A DNA stretch of 64,000 bases from Methanobrevibacter ruminantium (GCA_004553595.1 SFKZ01000002.1:148091-212090), one strand, 5' to 3'. Numbered from the stretch's first letter, positions 17,800-26,560 are shown. Made by a program: numbers and translations. Notes: generated by a model from the sequence alone, not told the origin.

Positions 17800-18629
17800 A
17801 TCAAAGGATAAGGATGCTTAGAGTTTCCTGTTTTCTTTTTAGGACCTCCAATCTTATCTAATCTTAATTTAATGAATTCTTCTCCTTTTTCACTTGCCCC
17901 AAAAATAGGGATAGAACTTCCTACAGAGAATATGTCTTCCTCTTCCGCAATATCCCTTAAGTGCTTATTGGCACATGCAGTCACCACATCACTTACATCA
18001 AATATAAGTTCTGATTCTTCCCTTGAAAGTCCTGTAGTGTGTACTGCAAAGAGATAAAGATTCACATCATCATATTCCTTTTCCAATTCTCTAAGAATTA
18101 TTCCATCATCTGGAAATGCTATTGTAACTGCAATGTTCTTATATCCATTTTCAGTAGCTAACTTGAATCCTTCGACCTGATCAATAATTGCAGTTTCCCC
18201 ATCAACAATATGGTTTGGTGAAAACTCTTCAATAAGCTCTGGAATTGGACTAGTCTCAACAAGCCCTGAAACTCTTCCACCTACCCCTTGAGCAAGCTCA
18301 CTTTCTGTAATGAGGACTGTTCCGCAACCTTCACAGACCATTATGGCACAATCTATTATGTCATCAGCAAGCAAAGTAGACAATATTTCAGAGATTCCGA
18401 AGGATAAGAAATCCTTTAATCTTAATACCCTATCTTTAGTGCACATTCCAAAGTCCTCTATTCTAAATTGGATGTTATTTTCTATTTCCTCAGGAGTTAA
18501 CTTTTCAATTCCCCTATGCTTATGAAATAGGGGGCAGTACTCAATCATAGGTTCTCCTACATCAACAACTTTTCCATCTTGAACAGTTATTTTAGCTCTT
18601 CCTAAGGCTTCAATTACATGTTTATCCAT
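17796..18629 (-). CDS. Methanogenesis marker protein 8 (DUF2099 family)
   Basis: 277 aa. The sequence (VIEALGRAKITVQDGKVVDVG, EYCPLFHKHRGI, FGMCTKDRVLR, CEGCGTVLITESELAQGVGGRVSGL) matches what I know as putative methanogenesis marker 8, a protein confined to methanogens and relatives. Several conserved cysteines (CPLF, GMCTKD, CEGCGTV) could bind a metal or Fe-S centre. No biochemical role is established as far as I know; a part in making or activating methyl-coenzyme M reductase or its cofactors is the usual guess. AAGGGAT precedes the ATG. It stands alone between queC and cdc48. Confidence 0.75.
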   Translation of the reverse strand: MDKHVIEALGRAKITVQDGKVVDVGEPMIEYCPLFHKHRGIEKLTPEEIENNIQFRIEDFGMCTKDRVLRLKDFLSFGISEILSTLLADDIIDCAIMVCEGCGTVLITESELAQGVGGRVSGLVETSPIPELIEEFSPNHIVDGETAIIDQVEGFKLATENGYKNIAVTIAFPDDGIILRELEKEYDDVNLYLFAVHTTGLSREESELIFDVSDVVTACANKHLRDIAEEEDIFSVGSSIPIFGASEKGEEFIKLRLDKIGGPKKKTGNSKHPYPLI

Positions 18630-19042
18630 AATAATCCCTTAATTAATTAACAATTGTTAAACTCCATAAACTTTATATTTAATTTATTCCTCATTAAATA
18701 AATAGGTTTTTGAAAATAAAAAGTTTAATGAAAATCAATAGAAAAATAATGGGAAAATAATAGGAAAATAAGAAATAATATTGAAAAATTAAAAAAAATA
18801 AAAAATAGAAAAGAAAAACAGCGGAAATGGATTAAAGATTAGATAAAAGGTATGAGAATCTATTCTTTAATCCATTGCATATATTATAGGTGTTTAGTGT
18901 TTTATGATATTTAGTTTAAATATATTTTAGAGTGTGGTTTATGTTTTGTGTTTTGATTTTGTGTTTTTATGTGTGATTTATTTGATTTTAGCGATTAAAT
19001 ATGATTAATTAAGGAGGAAAAAAGTGATAAAGGAATTGATCC
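18630..19042. other. Intergenic region between marker 8 and cdc48, with a 19-pair inverted repeat
   Basis: AATGGATTAAAGA (18826-18838), T, TAGAT, 13-nt loop, ATCTA, T, TCTTTAATCCATT (18864-18876): 13 plus 5 pairs around one T-T mismatch. The 18880-19000 stretch is T-rich on the plus strand. No gene is visible. Confidence 0.5.
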
Positions 19043-19063
19043 TTAGTAATATTGGATCAATTC
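19033..19063 (-). terminator. Hairpin spanning the cdc48 stop codon
   Basis: GAATTGATCC, 11-nt loop, GGATCAATTC: a perfect 10-bp stem. The 5' arm encodes the last Glu-Leu-Ile codons and the TAA is in the loop. CTTTATCACTTTTTTCC follows in the sense direction. Confidence 0.6.
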
Positions 19064-21253
19064 TTCTTCATCACTTACTGTTTTTGGCTTCACCTTATCC
19101 ATAGCTTCATCGAAGAATTTAGCTGAGACCTCGCTTGCTTCAATGTTTTCTCTTAAAGCGAGCATTGCAGCTTCACGGCATACAGCTTCAATGTCTGCCC
19201 CAACATATCCTTCGGTGTTTTTAGCCAATTTCTTAAGCTTGACATCTTTTGCAAGAGGCATGTCTTTGGTGTGTACCTTGAATATTGCAAGTCTTGCATC
19301 TTCATTTGGAGCATCAACCTTAATGTGTCTGTCAAATCTTCCTGGCCTCATTAGACCTGGATCGATAATGTCAGGCCTATTGGTTGCTGCAATGATTGCA
19401 ACATCCTCCAACTCTTCAAGACCATCAATTTCAGTCAATAATTGATTTACGACACGTTTGGTTACTCCAGAATCACCAGCTTCTGCACCTCTTGAACTTG
19501 CAATTGAATCAATCTCATCAAAGAAGATTACAGTAGGAGCGGTTTGTCTTGCTTTTCTAAAGACTTCCCTTACACCTTTCTCAGATTCACCAACCCATTT
19601 GGACAAGAGTTCAGGTCCTTTGATTGCAATGAAGTTAGCTTCACTTTCGTTTGCTACTGCCTTTGCAAGCATGGTCTTACCAGTACCTGGAATACCATAC
19701 AATAAGGTACCTTTAGGTGGCCTTACACCAAATTCCTTGAATTTGTCTGGGTATTTTAAAGGCCATTCCACAGCCTCTTTTAATTCCTGTTTAGCTTCGT
19801 CCAATCCACCGACATCATCCCAAGTGACATTTGGAACTTGCACAAGAACTTCCCTAAGTGCAGATGGTTGGATCTCTCTAAGTGCAGACTTGAAGTCATC
19901 CTTGGTTACTACAAGTTTTTCCAATACTTCAGGAGGAATCTCATCGTCAGCACCTAAATCAGGAATGATTCTTCTTACAACTCTCATAGCTGCTTCCTTA
20001 GCCAATGCTTCAAGGTCTGCACCTACAAATCCGTGAGTTGTATCTGCTAAATCATCCAAGTCAACATCATCTGCAAGAGGCATTCCTCTTGTGTGAATTT
20101 CCATAATCTCTTTACGTTCCTCTTTATCAGGAACACCGATTTCAATTTCACGATCAAACCTACCAGGTCTTCTAAGTGCACCATCAAGGGAATCAGGCCT
20201 GTTTGTTGCACCGATTACAACCACTTGACCTCTGGAATTAAGTCCATCCATCAAAGTCAATAGCTGTGCAACAGTCCTTCTTTCCACTTCCCCTTGAGTT
20301 TCTTCACGTTTAGGTGCAATAGCATCCAATTCATCAATAAAGATAATGGATGGAGCGTTTTCTTCAGCTTCTTCAAAGAATTCCCTTAGGTTTTCTTCAG
20401 ATCCACCAACATATTTGCTCATGATTTCAGGACCATTGATTACAATGAAGTGAGCATCACTTTCATTTGCCACTGCCTTTGCAAGCAAGGTCTTACCGGT
20501 ACCTGGAGGACCGTGCATCAATACTCCTTTTGGAGGAGCAATACCTAACTTATCAAATAATTCCGGTTTCTTAAGAGGGATTTCAATCATTTCCCTAACC
20601 TTTTTAACCTCATCCTTTAAACCGCCTATGTCATCGTAACTGATATCTACAAGATTGGATACACCTTCCAATTTGGAAACGTCTACAGGTTCCTCATTGA
20701 TTTCCACCTTAGTGTTTGGACCGACTTTTACAACACCACCAGGGTTAGTGCTTACAACTGCCAACTTGATTTGGCTCATTGCACCAATGCCTGGAACATT
20801 CATGATGTCATCAAAGATATCATCAAAGAATCCACTGCCAACAGATCTTCTTTGAGGAGTTTTAATACCAGTATTAATCAAGTCCCCTTGAACCATTACT
20901 TGGTTTCTGAATGCTCTGTTGAAATCTCCACCAATCCTGATTCTTGCATCAATAGGAGCTAGAACAATTTTTTTAGCTTCTTTTGCTTCTGCTCTTTTGA
21001 TGGTAACTTCCTCACCTATTGAAGCACCTGAATTCTTACGGGTTGTACCGTCTATCCTTATGATTGATTCCATCTCAGATTGAGAAGCAATTGCAACTGC
21101 TGCAGTATGTTTAGATCCGATAATCTCGATTAAGTCCCCATCCTTAAGACCTAATTTAAACATAGATTCCATATCTAGTTTAGCTATATTTTTACCAACG
21201 TCTTTTTGAGATAATGTTTCTGCAACTTTGATTTTAAGTTCTACATCAGCCAT
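19043..21253 (-). CDS. CDC48/VCP (VAT) family AAA+ ATPase
   Basis: 736 aa. The order is the N-terminal double-psi barrel domain (to about 190), D1 AAA domain (Walker A GPPGTGKT about 248-255, Walker B IIFIDELDAI) and D2 (Walker A GIPGTGKT about 520-527, Walker B VIFFDEID). Both domains have the SRH arginines (NRPDSLDGALRRPGRFD and NRPDIIDPGLMRPGRFD). It is a hexameric unfoldase feeding substrates to the proteasome. D2 has Ile in place of the usual second Walker Pro. I choose the ATG at 21253 with GGAG 9 nt upstream; a TTG three codons earlier is unlikely. A long structured leader precedes it. Confidence 0.95.
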   Translation of the reverse strand: MADVELKIKVAETLSQKDVGKNIAKLDMESMFKLGLKDGDLIEIIGSKHTAAVAIASQSEMESIIRIDGTTRKNSGASIGEEVTIKRAEAKEAKKIVLAPIDARIRIGGDFNRAFRNQVMVQGDLINTGIKTPQRRSVGSGFFDDIFDDIMNVPGIGAMSQIKLAVVSTNPGGVVKVGPNTKVEINEEPVDVSKLEGVSNLVDISYDDIGGLKDEVKKVREMIEIPLKKPELFDKLGIAPPKGVLMHGPPGTGKTLLAKAVANESDAHFIVINGPEIMSKYVGGSEENLREFFEEAEENAPSIIFIDELDAIAPKREETQGEVERRTVAQLLTLMDGLNSRGQVVVIGATNRPDSLDGALRRPGRFDREIEIGVPDKEERKEIMEIHTRGMPLADDVDLDDLADTTHGFVGADLEALAKEAAMRVVRRIIPDLGADDEIPPEVLEKLVVTKDDFKSALREIQPSALREVLVQVPNVTWDDVGGLDEAKQELKEAVEWPLKYPDKFKEFGVRPPKGTLLYGIPGTGKTMLAKAVANESEANFIAIKGPELLSKWVGESEKGVREVFRKARQTAPTVIFFDEIDSIASSRGAEAGDSGVTKRVVNQLLTEIDGLEELEDVAIIAATNRPDIIDPGLMRPGRFDRHIKVDAPNEDARLAIFKVHTKDMPLAKDVKLKKLAKNTEGYVGADIEAVCREAAMLALRENIEASEVSAKFFDEAMDKVKPKTVSDEEELIQYY

Positions 21254-22107
21254 AATCTTCAACTCCTTTTATTTTTTGTGAATAGTAATGAATAGATAAA
21301 TATGATAATTAGCTAATTGGATCTTTAACTAAGATTTGCTTAGCTAATTTTCGTTACAATAAATAATAAAAGACAATTAATAATCATTGATGGTACAGAA
21401 ATATCAATTGTTTAGAATTAATTTTAAAATTATTTATTTAATGCTTGAATCTAATCAATAATCCAAATAAAGGATTGGTCAAATACAAACAAATGAAATT
21501 TAAAAAACTTCAACAAATACATTAAAATTAAACTAAAGATTTAAAGACCATCAATTTATTTAAATAACCAAATAAATACAAATTAATCATCAATAAATAA
21601 TTAAAAGAATTAATTCTCATTAAATTCCAATAATTCGCTTATTCAATTGTTTTAATCATAATGACTTGATTTAATTAACCAAATAAAGAATTAAAAGAAT
21701 TTATTAAAAATTTATCAACAATTATTAATGTAAATCTTTTAGTTAGTTTTTGTAACTAAATAATACTTGAACTTCATAGTATATAAAGGTTTCGATTTTA
21801 TTAACAAAAAGTTATTTTAATTTAAAATTTATTAAAATAGAAAAAAATAATTTAAAATAGTTAAATAAATTAAAAAAATGATTAAAATTAATATCATTAC
21901 TAAATATTTTAAAATATTTATTTAAAATAGAAATAAAGAATTTAAAATAAAAATAAATTTAAGTTATTTAAGTATAAAAAATCAAAAGAAAGATGATACC
22001 ATTCGAATAGATAAAAACAAAAAGAGAATTTGTATAAAAATTTATAAAAATAATATAAGAAATGATTAAAAAAATAAGAAAGGTTATCACAATAAGTGAT
22101 AACAGTT
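21254..22107. other. Long structured leader / promoter region of cdc48
   Basis: About 850 bp without a gene. On the minus strand a strong TATA box (CCTTTATATAC, 21779-21789) points at cdc48 and predicts a start near 21755, giving a leader of about 500 nt. A hairpin TTAGTTA / TAACTAA (21739-21759) lies right at that start. Another fold sits 55-95 nt before the ATG: ATTAGCTAA (21308-21316), TTGG, ATCTT, TAACT, AAGAT, TTGC, TTAGCTAAT (21340-21348). Confidence 0.5.
21779..21789 (-). promoter_or_regulatory. TATA box directed at cdc48
   Basis: CCTTTATATAC on the minus strand, preceded by GAAA as a BRE-like element. The same CCTTTATATA core occurs upstream of aglB. Confidence 0.5.
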
Positions 22108-22815
22108 TTATAATATAGTTGCAACCAAATAATACAAGATTGCAGTTACAGAAGGTACAGTAAGGTTATCAATACCACCATAACTGATAGCTTCAGCAAC
22201 AGTTGCAATTGCAGAAATAATCAAGATGTACCAGAAATTAAGCTCTGGAAGGGTGTATCCCATTGCAGTATAGAAAACCCATACAAATACAGATAAAACT
22301 GCAGTTACAGAAAGCATTGCAAGGGAACCTGCAAGAGTTTTTTCTCCACCGAATATATGGTATTTGATTCTTCCCCATTTTGCACCGACAAGAGCTGCAA
22401 ATCCATCACCGTATACCAAAGGAACAATAGCTAATGCTACAATCCAAAGCAAATTAGGATCTAATAAAATTGGGAATATCAAAAGCAATACAGACCAAAT
22501 ACCTGCATAGAAGAACAATCCTAATGCATGACCAGATTCGGTTACGCTATTATGGATTGCTATTGGTGAATACTCAGTCAAGAAGAACAATGCAATTGTT
22601 ATGGGCAATGTGATAAACCAAAGCAAGATTGAAGGGTCTGAGAAGAACGGCATGGCAAATATCATATTACCCACCATGATATGAACAAACTTACGAGAAA
22701 CTTCAGGCTTGCTCTTTAAAACCTTTTCTGCCAATAGGAATATGACAACTACATAAAGATAAACAATGACTAATGCAATTATATCGCTAAATAACATAAT
22801 ATCTCTCTTAAACAA
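22108..22815 (-). CDS. Polyprenol/phytol kinase-like (SEC59/VTE5-type) membrane protein
   Basis: 235 aa (229 from an internal ATG at 22797, equally possible). Six to seven hydrophobic helices. The family signature is seen as SRKFVHIMVGN near residue 40 and VYGDGFAALVGAKWGR then GGEKTLAGSLAML at about 138-170, which matches the dolichol kinase / phytol kinase / CTP-dependent lipid kinase group and also resembles the CDP-diglyceride synthase fold. It would phosphorylate an isoprenoid alcohol at the membrane using CTP. About 100 bp separate it from a tocopherol-cyclase-like gene, an adjacency that hints at a shared isoprenoid substrate. The exact substrate is unknown. Confidence 0.7.
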   Translation of the reverse strand: MFKRDIMLFSDIIALVIVYLYVVVIFLLAEKVLKSKPEVSRKFVHIMVGNMIFAMPFFSDPSILLWFITLPITIALFFLTEYSPIAIHNSVTESGHALGLFFYAGIWSVLLLIFPILLDPNLLWIVALAIVPLVYGDGFAALVGAKWGRIKYHIFGGEKTLAGSLAMLSVTAVLSVFVWVFYTAMGYTLPELNFWYILIISAIATVAEAISYGGIDNLTVPSVTAILYYLVATIL

Positions 22816-22916
22816 AATTAATCATAAAACACAAAATAATATAACAGTTATAAAAATAATAAATATTAAATCAATTAAGGAATTGATATGATAAAAAAAA
22901 TAATATTATAGATAAC

Positions 22917-24065
22917 TTATCTGTCATCTATAATATTGTGAGTTCTATCATCATCATATTCTCCGTATTCACAACCGGCATTTTCTATTTTGATATGGTC
23001 AATTAAGGTTCCGTCATTTTTCATCAATTTGATTTCACCGTAACCGTTTCCACCATTCCAAAGACGGGTGTGAAGCTTTTTACCTGTAGGGGCTTCATAA
23101 TTGAAAAGCAACATTTCATCACGTTTACAGTATAATTTCATTTCAATTTTGCTGTTCCAATTACTTGCATTAATGAACCATTCATTTTCTTCCTTGCCTT
23201 CTTTAAATCCAAACTCTTGATGGACATTGTTCCAGAATCTTGCAAAGTTGTATTCATACATTTTTCCTTCATAGTATAATCCAATCAATAGTTTACGAGG
23301 AAGGGAAATTCCAAATGCCTTAGGTTTTCCTCCGCCTGCTTCAAAAGCAGAATTATTGAGCTTTTTGCCAGTTATTAAACTTGTTAGATTACATGAGGAA
23401 ATCCATAACCAAGGGCTTGTAAAGTCTGCTCCCCAATTCTTATCCGCATATCCAAAGGATTTTTCAGGAATGACTTCATATTCAACACCATCCATTTCAA
23501 TGGTACCGCTGTATTGGGTCTTTATTCCTTCAGCATGCCAAAACATTTCAAATGAATTTAATTTTCTAAAGAAACTGTTAGCACCATAACCCACATTAAA
23601 AGCGATTTGCTTGTCAATATCCAAGTCCCATTTCATTTCTCCTGCATCACACATGTATTCCGGATGTTCACGTGCTTCCTCTTCAGTTACTTTACAGTAT
23701 CCAGTCATGTGGGTTTCAGTCAAGCTGTATTCTCCAACCTTTATGTCCAATTTGTCATCAGGACATGAGAAATCCTTCATGGAATAGTAATTATGGATCT
23801 GTTTAGGCTCTTTACCCCATGCTCCAACTTTTAACATGCAGTAAGAAGGTCTTTTGCCTGCTTCAATGTTTTTAGGGTCTTGACCTAATGTAGGTTCATC
23901 TTCAGCCAAATCGGGGTTACATACAAAGTATTCTATAAAGAATGGTCTTGGTTCACCAGTTTCCTTATTGTAAGCTGTTAAAGAATGCCACCACCAGTCA
24001 TAACCTTGCTTAGCAAGGGGACCTTTCAACATATAATGGTCTCTTTTCAAATCACTTTTATTCAT
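22917..24065 (-). CDS. Tocopherol cyclase-like protein
   Basis: 382 aa from the ATG at 24065, chosen because GGAGGA lies 6 nt upstream; the upstream in-frame start adds 15 unrelated residues. The pattern GPLAKQGYDWWWHSL at the N-terminus and KSFGYADKNWGADFTSPWLWISSCNL in the middle matches the tocopherol cyclase (VTE1-like) family, also seen in some gut bacteria. No signal peptide. Methanogens make no tocopherol, so the substrate must be something else, perhaps an isoprenoid quinone-like or lipid molecule, or the fold may only bind lipid. Next gene downstream is the phytol-kinase-like protein. Confidence 0.65.
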   Translation of the reverse strand: MNKSDLKRDHYMLKGPLAKQGYDWWWHSLTAYNKETGEPRPFFIEYFVCNPDLAEDEPTLGQDPKNIEAGKRPSYCMLKVGAWGKEPKQIHNYYSMKDFSCPDDKLDIKVGEYSLTETHMTGYCKVTEEEAREHPEYMCDAGEMKWDLDIDKQIAFNVGYGANSFFRKLNSFEMFWHAEGIKTQYSGTIEMDGVEYEVIPEKSFGYADKNWGADFTSPWLWISSCNLTSLITGKKLNNSAFEAGGGKPKAFGISLPRKLLIGLYYEGKMYEYNFARFWNNVHQEFGFKEGKEENEWFINASNWNSKIEMKLYCKRDEMLLFNYEAPTGKKLHTRLWNGGNGYGEIKLMKNDGTLIDHIKIENAGCEYGEYDDDRTHNIIDDR

Positions 24066-24492
24066 CAAAATCCTCCGAATGAAATAATTTAAATTATTCA
24101 ATAATTCCAATAAAATCTAATAATTTATGAGTTAATTATTAAAGATATTAAAGAATAATTAACTTAAATATTATATCATATTTTAATTTATATTATCTTT
24201 ATAATAAATATTTTATTATTTAAATTAAAAAACTAGAAATAGACAAAATAAGGAATTTAATAAATAACAGACAGAGAAAATGAAAATTTAATTAAAATGA
24301 AAAGTTAGCATGTTATGAAGAATTAGAAAAATTGATAAAAAATTAGGAAAGAAAAAATGATTGATAAGGATAATAAATATCCAATAGAGAATACGAGGTA
24401 TTAAAAAGGAAAGAATAAACTCTAACTACTGGATATCAATTATCCGTTTTTTTATTTTTAAGGGTATAAAGATTAAATCAATGATGAATCAA
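24066..24492. other. Intergenic region with a large inverted repeat
   Basis: GGATAATAAATATCCA (24368-24383) pairs with TGGATATCAATTATCC (24430-24445) with two mismatches, and TAGAG (24385-24389) pairs with CTCTA (24420-24424) inside. T runs follow each arm on either strand (GTTTTTTTATTTTT on plus, CATTTTTTC on minus). It may terminate the zinc-ribbon gene or form a small RNA. The rest is AT-rich promoter sequence for the cyclase-like gene. Confidence 0.45.
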
Positions 24493-24810
24493 TTATTCAT
24501 TGTAGCCACAGCAAGTTCTCTTATCATGTCTATGATGTGGGATATTAGGATTGGCATGATCAGGCATTGGTTTACCGCAAGTTAAAGGACCTTTTCCTCT
24601 TGCAGAACCGCAACATCCCCCTCTTCTTTTATTATGAGCGAGAATTGCATCAATATCCAAATCCTTTACCTCTTCCAAGAATTCAATATTTTCACTGTGA
24701 CATTTAGGGCAGATTGAGTGTTCACCGTTTAAGGTGATCCAAGTGAATCCGCAATCTTTACAAGTATATTTTAAAGTTAAAGCTTTTTCCATATTATCAA
24801 CGACCTTCAT
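24493..24810 (-). CDS. Small zinc-ribbon protein
   Basis: 105 aa. A treble-cysteine zinc ribbon is clear: YTCKDCGFTW and SICPKCHSENIEF (residues about 15-45). The C-terminus is rich in Cys and His (GGCCGSARGKGPLTCGKP, HHRHDKRTCCG) and may bind another metal. The start could be 24810 or an internal ATG at 24792. It faces the XRE regulator across a 168-bp region with three operator-like repeats, so it is the obvious target for that regulator. Function unknown; metal handling or redox sensing would fit. Confidence 0.65.
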   Translation of the reverse strand: MKVVDNMEKALTLKYTCKDCGFTWITLNGEHSICPKCHSENIEFLEEVKDLDIDAILAHNKRRGGCCGSARGKGPLTCGKPMPDHANPNIPHHRHDKRTCCGYNE

Positions 24811-24875
24811 TTTTTATTGATTACTAAATTACATTTTGAATATATATTCATAATCTTATATAAATACATACGAAT

Positions 24876-24938
24876 AGTAAATAATATTTAACATAAAGTA
24901 AATATATTTATACAATAAGTAAATATAATTTTACATAA
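24876..24938. repeat. Three operator-like repeats with exact 21-bp period
   Basis: AGTAAATA begins at 24876, 24897 and 24918. Each unit is a near dyad of the form GTAAATAT..ATTT..AC. Two helical turns separate successive sites, all between the divergent zinc-ribbon and XRE genes. Confidence 0.6.
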
Positions 24939-24978
24939 CATTTTAAAATTAAATCAATTTATAAAAAAGAGGGCAAGC

Positions 24979-25173
24979 ATGAGAAATAATCTAAGAATTT
25001 ACAGAGCAATTGAAAATATTACCCAAGAAGAATTGGCAAATGAATTGGGAGTCAGCAGGCAAACCATAGTTGCTATTGAAAATGACAAATACAATCCATC
25101 ACTTGAGCTCGCCTTTAAAATAGCTCATAAGTTTGATGTGAAAATAGAAGACATTTTCATTAGTGAAATATGA
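24979..25173 (+). CDS. XRE-family HTH regulator (short)
   Basis: 64 aa, almost entirely one helix-turn-helix: ITQEELANELGVSRQTIVAIENDKYNPSL at residues 14-42, then LAFKIAHKFDVKIEDIF. This is the compact YozG/Xre type that binds as a dimer. GAGGGC precedes the ATG. Three 21-bp-spaced dyads lie 40-100 bp upstream, so autoregulation and control of the divergent zinc-ribbon gene are likely. Confidence 0.88.
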   Translation: MRNNLRIYRAIENITQEELANELGVSRQTIVAIENDKYNPSLELAFKIAHKFDVKIEDIFISEI

Positions 25174-25326
25174 ATGAAAACTAAAAGTAGAATTTAGAAT
25201 TGGATTTATTATAATGAATTTAAAATAATGATTTATAATAATGATTTATAATAATGAATTTAAATAAATTTAAAATAATTAAAACAAGTTATAATAAATA
25301 AAAAAATAGTAAGAAGAAATGATAAT

Positions 25327-26037
25327 TTAATCAAAATCATCATCATAATCAAATATGCTGAAGTCCATGCCTTTTGAAGAGCTGCAATCAATAAGGTGTG
25401 CAAGGAATTCCTCTAATGAAACTTCCACATCTTCACTTAAGATATCCGTTTCATCTGGAAATGCTTCTGGATCCAAAGTGAAACTGAGGTCTTCTTGGTT
25501 TTGAGTGAGAATATTTATAAAATCCCCTACTGAAATCTCACGGGACTCTCCAAGTTTCATATCAAATATCTCTAAAACTGGATTTTCATCATTGATTTCA
25601 AATTCAATCTCATTCGGAATTTCAACAATCTCCCCTTCAAATACAGATCCATTGAACGCATTTTCCAAATCATTTTCATAAATTACACCAAACCTTTGAT
25701 TCTCAATGAATGGATTTTCAAATCTGAGATTGACTTCATCACCACTAGACAAGTCCAAATGAACTTCCTCATCTTCAAAAGCACCTATCTGTTCATAGAA
25801 ATGTTGGAACAAGACCATTTCAACTTCATCAACAATGCTTGAAATATTTTTGACATCACTCCAGTTTTGAGAATTGATGACAAATGCACAAAAGTCATCA
25901 ATAGCTGAAATAACGGATTTATACCTGTTTAAATCCTTTTTAGATAATCTGTTGCATTCAATTAAAGTATTTATTCTAGCTGTTTCACTTACCAATCTCT
26001 TAATCCAAATCAATTGCACTAAACCAAAATCATTCAT
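25327..26037 (-). CDS. Hypothetical acidic protein
   Basis: 236 aa, strongly acidic, ending FDYDDDFD. The N-terminal 90 residues look helical (LIWIKRLVSETARINTLIECNRLSKKDL); the rest alternates beta-like hydrophobics with Glu/Asp. No signal peptide, membrane helix or known motif. GAGGTG lies 6 nt before the ATG, and a TATA-like TTATTTTATAATG lies about 65-75 nt upstream. I do not recognise the family. It is probably transcribed alone. Confidence 0.6.
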   Translation of the reverse strand: MNDFGLVQLIWIKRLVSETARINTLIECNRLSKKDLNRYKSVISAIDDFCAFVINSQNWSDVKNISSIVDEVEMVLFQHFYEQIGAFEDEEVHLDLSSGDEVNLRFENPFIENQRFGVIYENDLENAFNGSVFEGEIVEIPNEIEFEINDENPVLEIFDMKLGESREISVGDFINILTQNQEDLSFTLDPEAFPDETDILSEDVEVSLEEFLAHLIDCSSSKGMDFSIFDYDDDFD

Positions 26038-26286
26038 TAAAACACCTCATAGATGAAAATTCATTCGACAACAAAATACGTTAAATAAGAACAACCCACC
26101 CCATTATAAAATAAGCCCCCTTGAAACTTATTAAATAATATCCCAACCAAGTTGTCCCAACAAATCATCATAACTAAAAAATGCAAACAAAATACAAAGG
26201 CACAACAATGAGTTGATATTATGAACAAACGAAATATAGGAGTGATTTAATATGATGAAATTCTATTATGATGATTTATTGGTGTA

Positions 26287-26400
26287 ATCAACCACAATTA
26301 TAGATTCATACCCCTTCATTAAATCTATAATAACTAAATCCAAACATGAAAACGCGCTTGTTTTAACATGCATTGAAAATTTTAGATTAAGTGGTTGATG
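26287..26400 (-). ncRNA. Candidate structured RNA with a three-way junction
   Basis: Closing stem: ATCAACCAC (26287-26295) with GTGGTTGAT (26391-26399), 9 perfect pairs. Inside it are hairpin A, ATTATAGATT / AATCTATAAT (26297-26331, 10 pairs, 15-nt loop), and hairpin B, CATGAAAAC / GTTTT-AA-CATG (26345-26370, 9 pairs with a 2-nt bulge, loop GCGCTT). On the minus strand a TATA box CTTTTATATGC (26424-26434) puts the start at about 26400, exactly at the closing stem. A separate promoter serves the downstream protein gene, so this would be its own transcript. Family unknown; purely from pairing and promoter position. Confidence 0.45.
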
Positions 26401-26423
26401 GTAACAAATATATAAACTTGGTT

Positions 26424-26434
26424 GCATATAAAAG
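26424..26434 (-). promoter_or_regulatory. TATA box for the candidate RNA
   Basis: CTTTTATATGC on the minus strand, 24-30 nt before position 26400. A second TATA-like GTTTATATATTTG lies at 26404-26416. Confidence 0.4.
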
Positions 26435-26560
26435 TTTTGAATTTATTAAAAAAAATTAAATAAAATAGAAAAAATAGTGGAAAATAGACTAAAAATAAAA
26501 AAATAGATTAAATTAAATAGAAAAATAAAAAAAATAAATTAAAAATTATTAAAAGTCTAA

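Noticed and set aside
21942..22124. 60-codon minus-strand ORF downstream of the kinase-like gene
   Set aside because: Phe/Tyr/Leu-rich, overlaps the gene end, no RBS.
26252..26287. 11-codon plus-strand ORF with AGGAGTGA in front
   Set aside because: Too short to assess, no clear plus-strand promoter, and no plus-strand gene follows. It ends at the edge of the candidate RNA, so the pairing is the better explanation.
26262..26372. 35-codon minus-strand ORF inside the candidate RNA, faintly like a hydrogenase-maturation peptidase
   Set aside because: No Shine-Dalgarno site, resemblance is weak and the stretch is mostly base-paired stems.
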